Shown: positions 4,651 to 6,642 of the stretch, one piece after another
Position numbering within the stretch: position 1 is the first letter of the stretch
Layout: the number at the start of each line of letters is the position of its first letter
Position numbers and translations under genes: made by a program
Origin: an uncultured Treponema sp.
Lineage (GTDB): Bacteria; Spirochaetota; Spirochaetia; Treponematales; Treponemataceae
DNA: 6,642 bases
Reading direction: 5' to 3'
NCBI RefSeq assembly: GCF_938029485.1
Contig: NZ_CALHGC010000304.1
Coordinates: 1 to 6,642, forward strand
Notes under the pieces: generated by a model
Database searches by the model: none
What the model was told of the DNA's origin: nothing
What the model saw: the letters and a program-made list of their open reading frames with translations, nothing else

Positions 4651-5874
4651 TTAGAATTCCCATCCGATACCCACCTGAGGTTGGATGATATATTTCGGGA
4701 ATCCATTCCCCTTTCTGATTGGAATAAGATGGTCAATATTGATTTCCACATAAAGCCTTTTATATACATACACATACAAAGCCGTACCGACATTGTATGT
4801 TACCCCCCAATACCATGCCTTACCGCTCGTCATCTTTTCCGTAAGGTTATAGACAAACTGGGTATTTACAAGAAACATCGTACCGAATCCCGTATGCACA
4901 TCGAATACCAACCGGCGCTTAATAATCGGCACAAAGTACGCGGCATTCAGTTGGGCAAATAACAAACCGGCACTCAGCGTATATCCGTTGGTTTTATTTT
5001 TTAAATAGGTTCCGGAACCGGCAAGATTAAAACCGAAATTTCCGTACAACCGTTTTATCGGAACAACAGTCAGCCGTATACCGCCTGCCAAAGGCGCAAT
5101 ATTCGTATTGAAATGATCTTTCTTGCCCAATATTTGATTAGCGATCAAACCGTTAAAAACATAATCAGCTGAAACAAATATATCAATCGGTTTTTGAAAC
5201 CGGAACACGATATTATCTTTCTCGGATGATAAGCCGCTGGGATCAGTTGCCGCAAAGGTATAGGTTCCGAGATTTGCTCTCATAAATTCAAAGGCAACGA
5301 CGGCATGAGTACCGTTATCTTTAAGCTCAATAATAGTCCCATGTAAAACCGATCCGCTGAAAGCATTTGTAAGGGTAAAAGACGTTTCCTCATGGAAATT
5401 TTTACCGGTTATGGTAAGCGTCCGGTCTTTCAGCTCATCAAAGTTGATCACGTGCGGAGAAACAGCGGTAACTTCCGGTTGATATGCAATACGAATAGCA
5501 AAGTTGCGATATGCGCTCGAGTCTTCTTTTTGCCCTAAAAGATTGATAACCCGCACACGAAAACGGTAATCACCGGGAGACAAAGAGACATCCGCATAAT
5601 TAGTCGTTACGGTGCGTTGCTCTATAACCCGCCATATTTTTGTTTTTCTATCCTGTTGCTCAAGGTCAAATTCAAATCCTAAAATATCATCCAACGATTT
5701 CCAAGAAAGTCGTTGGACAAGCGCAACACCTTTATCGGTTTCTTTGATAAAATAATTTCTCTTTTCATTTGTCGTTTTTTTTGATTCCTGCACAGGCTCC
5801 GCAGCCTGTTGAGCAAACAATGGAATAAAACAAAAAAAGAAAAGCCCTGCAACTAAACCGTACTTATTTTCCAT
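4651..5874 (-). CDS. exported envelope protein: FN3-like and TIG-like modules plus C-terminal beta-barrel
   Basis: I do not recognise a named gene. From the ATG at 5874 the product has 407 residues. Residues 1-21 form a signal peptide (K4, then LVAGLFFFCFIPLFA, likely cut before QQ). Residues 50-130 look FN3-like (LSWKSLDDILGFEFDLEQ, ending SPGDYRFRVRVINLLG). Residues 132-228 look like an IPT/TIG Ig fold (PEVTAVSPHV, LTITGKNFHEETSFTL). Residues 229-407 alternate short aromatic-rich strands and end QVGIGWEF, a full match to the outer-membrane beta-signal (polar-x-Gly-x-x-aromatic-x-Phe) recognised by the BAM machinery. The inferred site is the outer membrane with the Ig-like modules in the periplasm. 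Start: another ATG at 5892 would give 413 residues; 5874 is preferred because it gives a cleaner signal peptide and an 11-bp overlap with the upstream stop. The overlap implies co-translation with the upstream gene. Confidence 0.85.
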   Translation of the reverse strand: MENKYGLVAGLFFFCFIPLFAQQAAEPVQESKKTTNEKRNYFIKETDKGVALVQRLSWKSLDDILGFEFDLEQQDRKTKIWRVIEQRTVTTNYADVSLSPGDYRFRVRVINLLGQKEDSSAYRNFAIRIAYQPEVTAVSPHVINFDELKDRTLTITGKNFHEETSFTLTNAFSGSVLHGTIIELKDNGTHAVVAFEFMRANLGTYTFAATDPSGLSSEKDNIVFRFQKPIDIFVSADYVFNGLIANQILGKKDHFNTNIAPLAGGIRLTVVPIKRLYGNFGFNLAGSGTYLKNKTNGYTLSAGLLFAQLNAAYFVPIIKRRLVFDVHTGFGTMFLVNTQFVYNLTEKMTSGKAWYWGVTYNVGTALYVYVYKRLYVEINIDHLIPIRKGNGFPKYIIQPQVGIGWEF

Positions 5875-6642
5875 ATAAAACACCCGTTTCATCCGTCGAT
5901 ACCGCTCTTGCCTTAGGAATATCTATTTTAAAACGTATACGGGCGACAGTACCGTCTTGGAATACTTTTCCGTTACTTAATCGCCGTTGCGGTCTCACTT
6001 CTGCAGAAAAATATCCGCGGGATAAACGCACAAGGTCTTCAAAGTTGACAGTCGGCTCTGTTGCCCCATCCGCACGGATATCGGCTGTAAATATCGAACG
6101 TCTGGAAGAGTCTAAAAGTTTAAACTGATAATGTGTAGCATCCGGCACCTTGCTCCATCTAAAATCGATACTCCTATTTGATTTAAAGAAAGCGGCATCC
6201 AACACGGTATCCGTTTTGGGAAAATCGAATACAGCCTGCGGCAGAGGAGGCGTCGGTAAAACAGTAAACGTAACCCTCTTTCTTGATGAAATATCAAAAC
6301 CTTCCGGAATGACAGCCTTCACTTCCCATGTATATTTTCCCGATTCGAGAGAAGGTGCCCGTATCTCTCTAGACGGATTGGATACTTCAAAAACAGGGGC
6401 GGTTACGCCGGATTTTCTCAATATGAGTTTTGATGAAGCCGGTTCAATCTCCGACTCCCACTTAAAGGTAAACGGATCAAGCATAGCGGTCAGTCCATCG
6501 ATTCTTGCATTGTCGTCAGGATAAACAAGTTCAACAGGCAGTAAATGCTTCATTAGAAAATCTTGATCAACGGCCAAACCGTACCGCCGCGTTGAAGTTA
6601 CGGAAGCGGAAGCGAAGCCTTGGATACTAATGCGGTAATTTC
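5864..6642 (-). CDS. envelope protein with two FN3/Ig-like modules, C-terminal part (5' end outside window)
   Basis: The minus-strand frame is open to the window edge, giving about 258 residues; a TTG at 6577 is the first track-style start, but the frame continues upstream (SIQGFASASVTSTRRYG), so the gene is cut by the window. Two beta-sandwich modules can be traced. The first runs from PVELVYPDDNARI through FTFKWES and SGKYTWEVKAVIPEG to VTFTVLP. The second runs from VFDFPKTDTVL through IDFRWSKVPDATHYQFKLL to RGYFSAEVRPQRR and RIRFKID. The pattern 'xFxWxxVPxAxxYxxxL ... GxYxxxVRP' is typical of FN3-like repeats in spirochaete surface or periplasmic proteins. It ends without a hydrophobic tail or barrel signature, so it is probably periplasmic or surface-attached. 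Its stop overlaps the start of the barrel protein at 5874, so the two likely form one operon and act together at the envelope. What lies N-terminal is unknown. Confidence 0.8.
   Translation of the reverse strand, partial: NYRISIQGFASASVTSTRRYGLAVDQDFLMKHLLPVELVYPDDNARIDGLTAMLDPFTFKWESEIEPASSKLILRKSGVTAPVFEVSNPSREIRAPSLESGKYTWEVKAVIPEGFDISSRKRVTFTVLPTPPLPQAVFDFPKTDTVLDAAFFKSNRSIDFRWSKVPDATHYQFKLLDSSRRSIFTADIRADGATEPTVNFEDLVRLSRGYFSAEVRPQRRLSNGKVFQDGTVARIRFKIDIPKARAVSTDETGVLYGK

Noticed and set aside
4549..4962. Plus-strand ORF of 137 codons
   Set aside because: It lies opposite the barrel-encoding end of the envelope gene, begins in a hairpin region and shows no domain; it is a shadow of the minus-strand gene.
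6150..6524. Plus-strand ORF of 124 codons
   Set aside because: It lies entirely opposite the Ig-like envelope gene, whose translation shows clear repeated beta-sandwich patterns; no ribosome-binding site supports the plus-strand reading.
1..6642. CRISPR array, transposase, integrase or origin
   Set aside because: No spaced repeat series, no recombinase motif and no DnaA-box cluster was seen; the only notable direct repeat is the 18-mer pair.

Overview
The window looks like chromosomal DNA of a spirochaete, most likely a Treponema of moderate GC content (inference). Reasons: a spirochaete-style lipoprotein signal, an in-frame TGA that reads well as selenocysteine (known in Treponema denticola), and a large cell-envelope protein combining Ig-like modules with a beta-barrel. 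No single gene here fixes the species.

Layout. Bases 1-304 hold the 3' part of a GNAT acetyltransferase. Bases 305-897 hold an AT-rich insert: a 14-codon leader ORF resembling the start of a flavodoxin-like reductase, then a type II toxin-antitoxin pair, brnT and brnA. An exact 18-bp direct repeat (288-305 and 954-971) brackets this insert. Next comes a 585-residue ABC half-transporter (975-2732). Convergent to it on the minus strand lies a 142-codon lipoprotein gene (2868-3296) interrupted once by TGA. A tRNA-Val(GAC) gene (3404-3477, minus) follows. Back to back with it on the plus strand is rnz, encoding RNase Z (3560-4486), which ends at a strong hairpin. The right third (4651-6642, minus) carries two overlapping envelope genes: the C-terminal part of an Ig/FN3-like protein, then a signal-peptide protein with FN3-like and TIG-like modules and a C-terminal outer-membrane-barrel signature.

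Main discovery. The lipoprotein gene at 2868-3296 is best read as a selenoprotein. The frame continues for 63 codons after the TGA, and the continuation completes a small HesB/IscA-like ('CC/Se motif') domain. A 6-bp stem with a 7-nt loop lies at the right distance downstream to be a bacterial SECIS element. A standard gene caller would stop at the TGA and report a meaningless 78-residue lipoprotein.

How the genes relate. RNase Z trims tRNA 3' ends, and the neighbouring tRNA-Val has no encoded CCA, so it is a natural substrate; the two are fired from divergent promoters whose -35 boxes overlap. The brnTA module appears to have been inserted into, or to have replaced part of, a GNAT-reductase-ABC gene string. 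The two right-hand genes look like one envelope operon.
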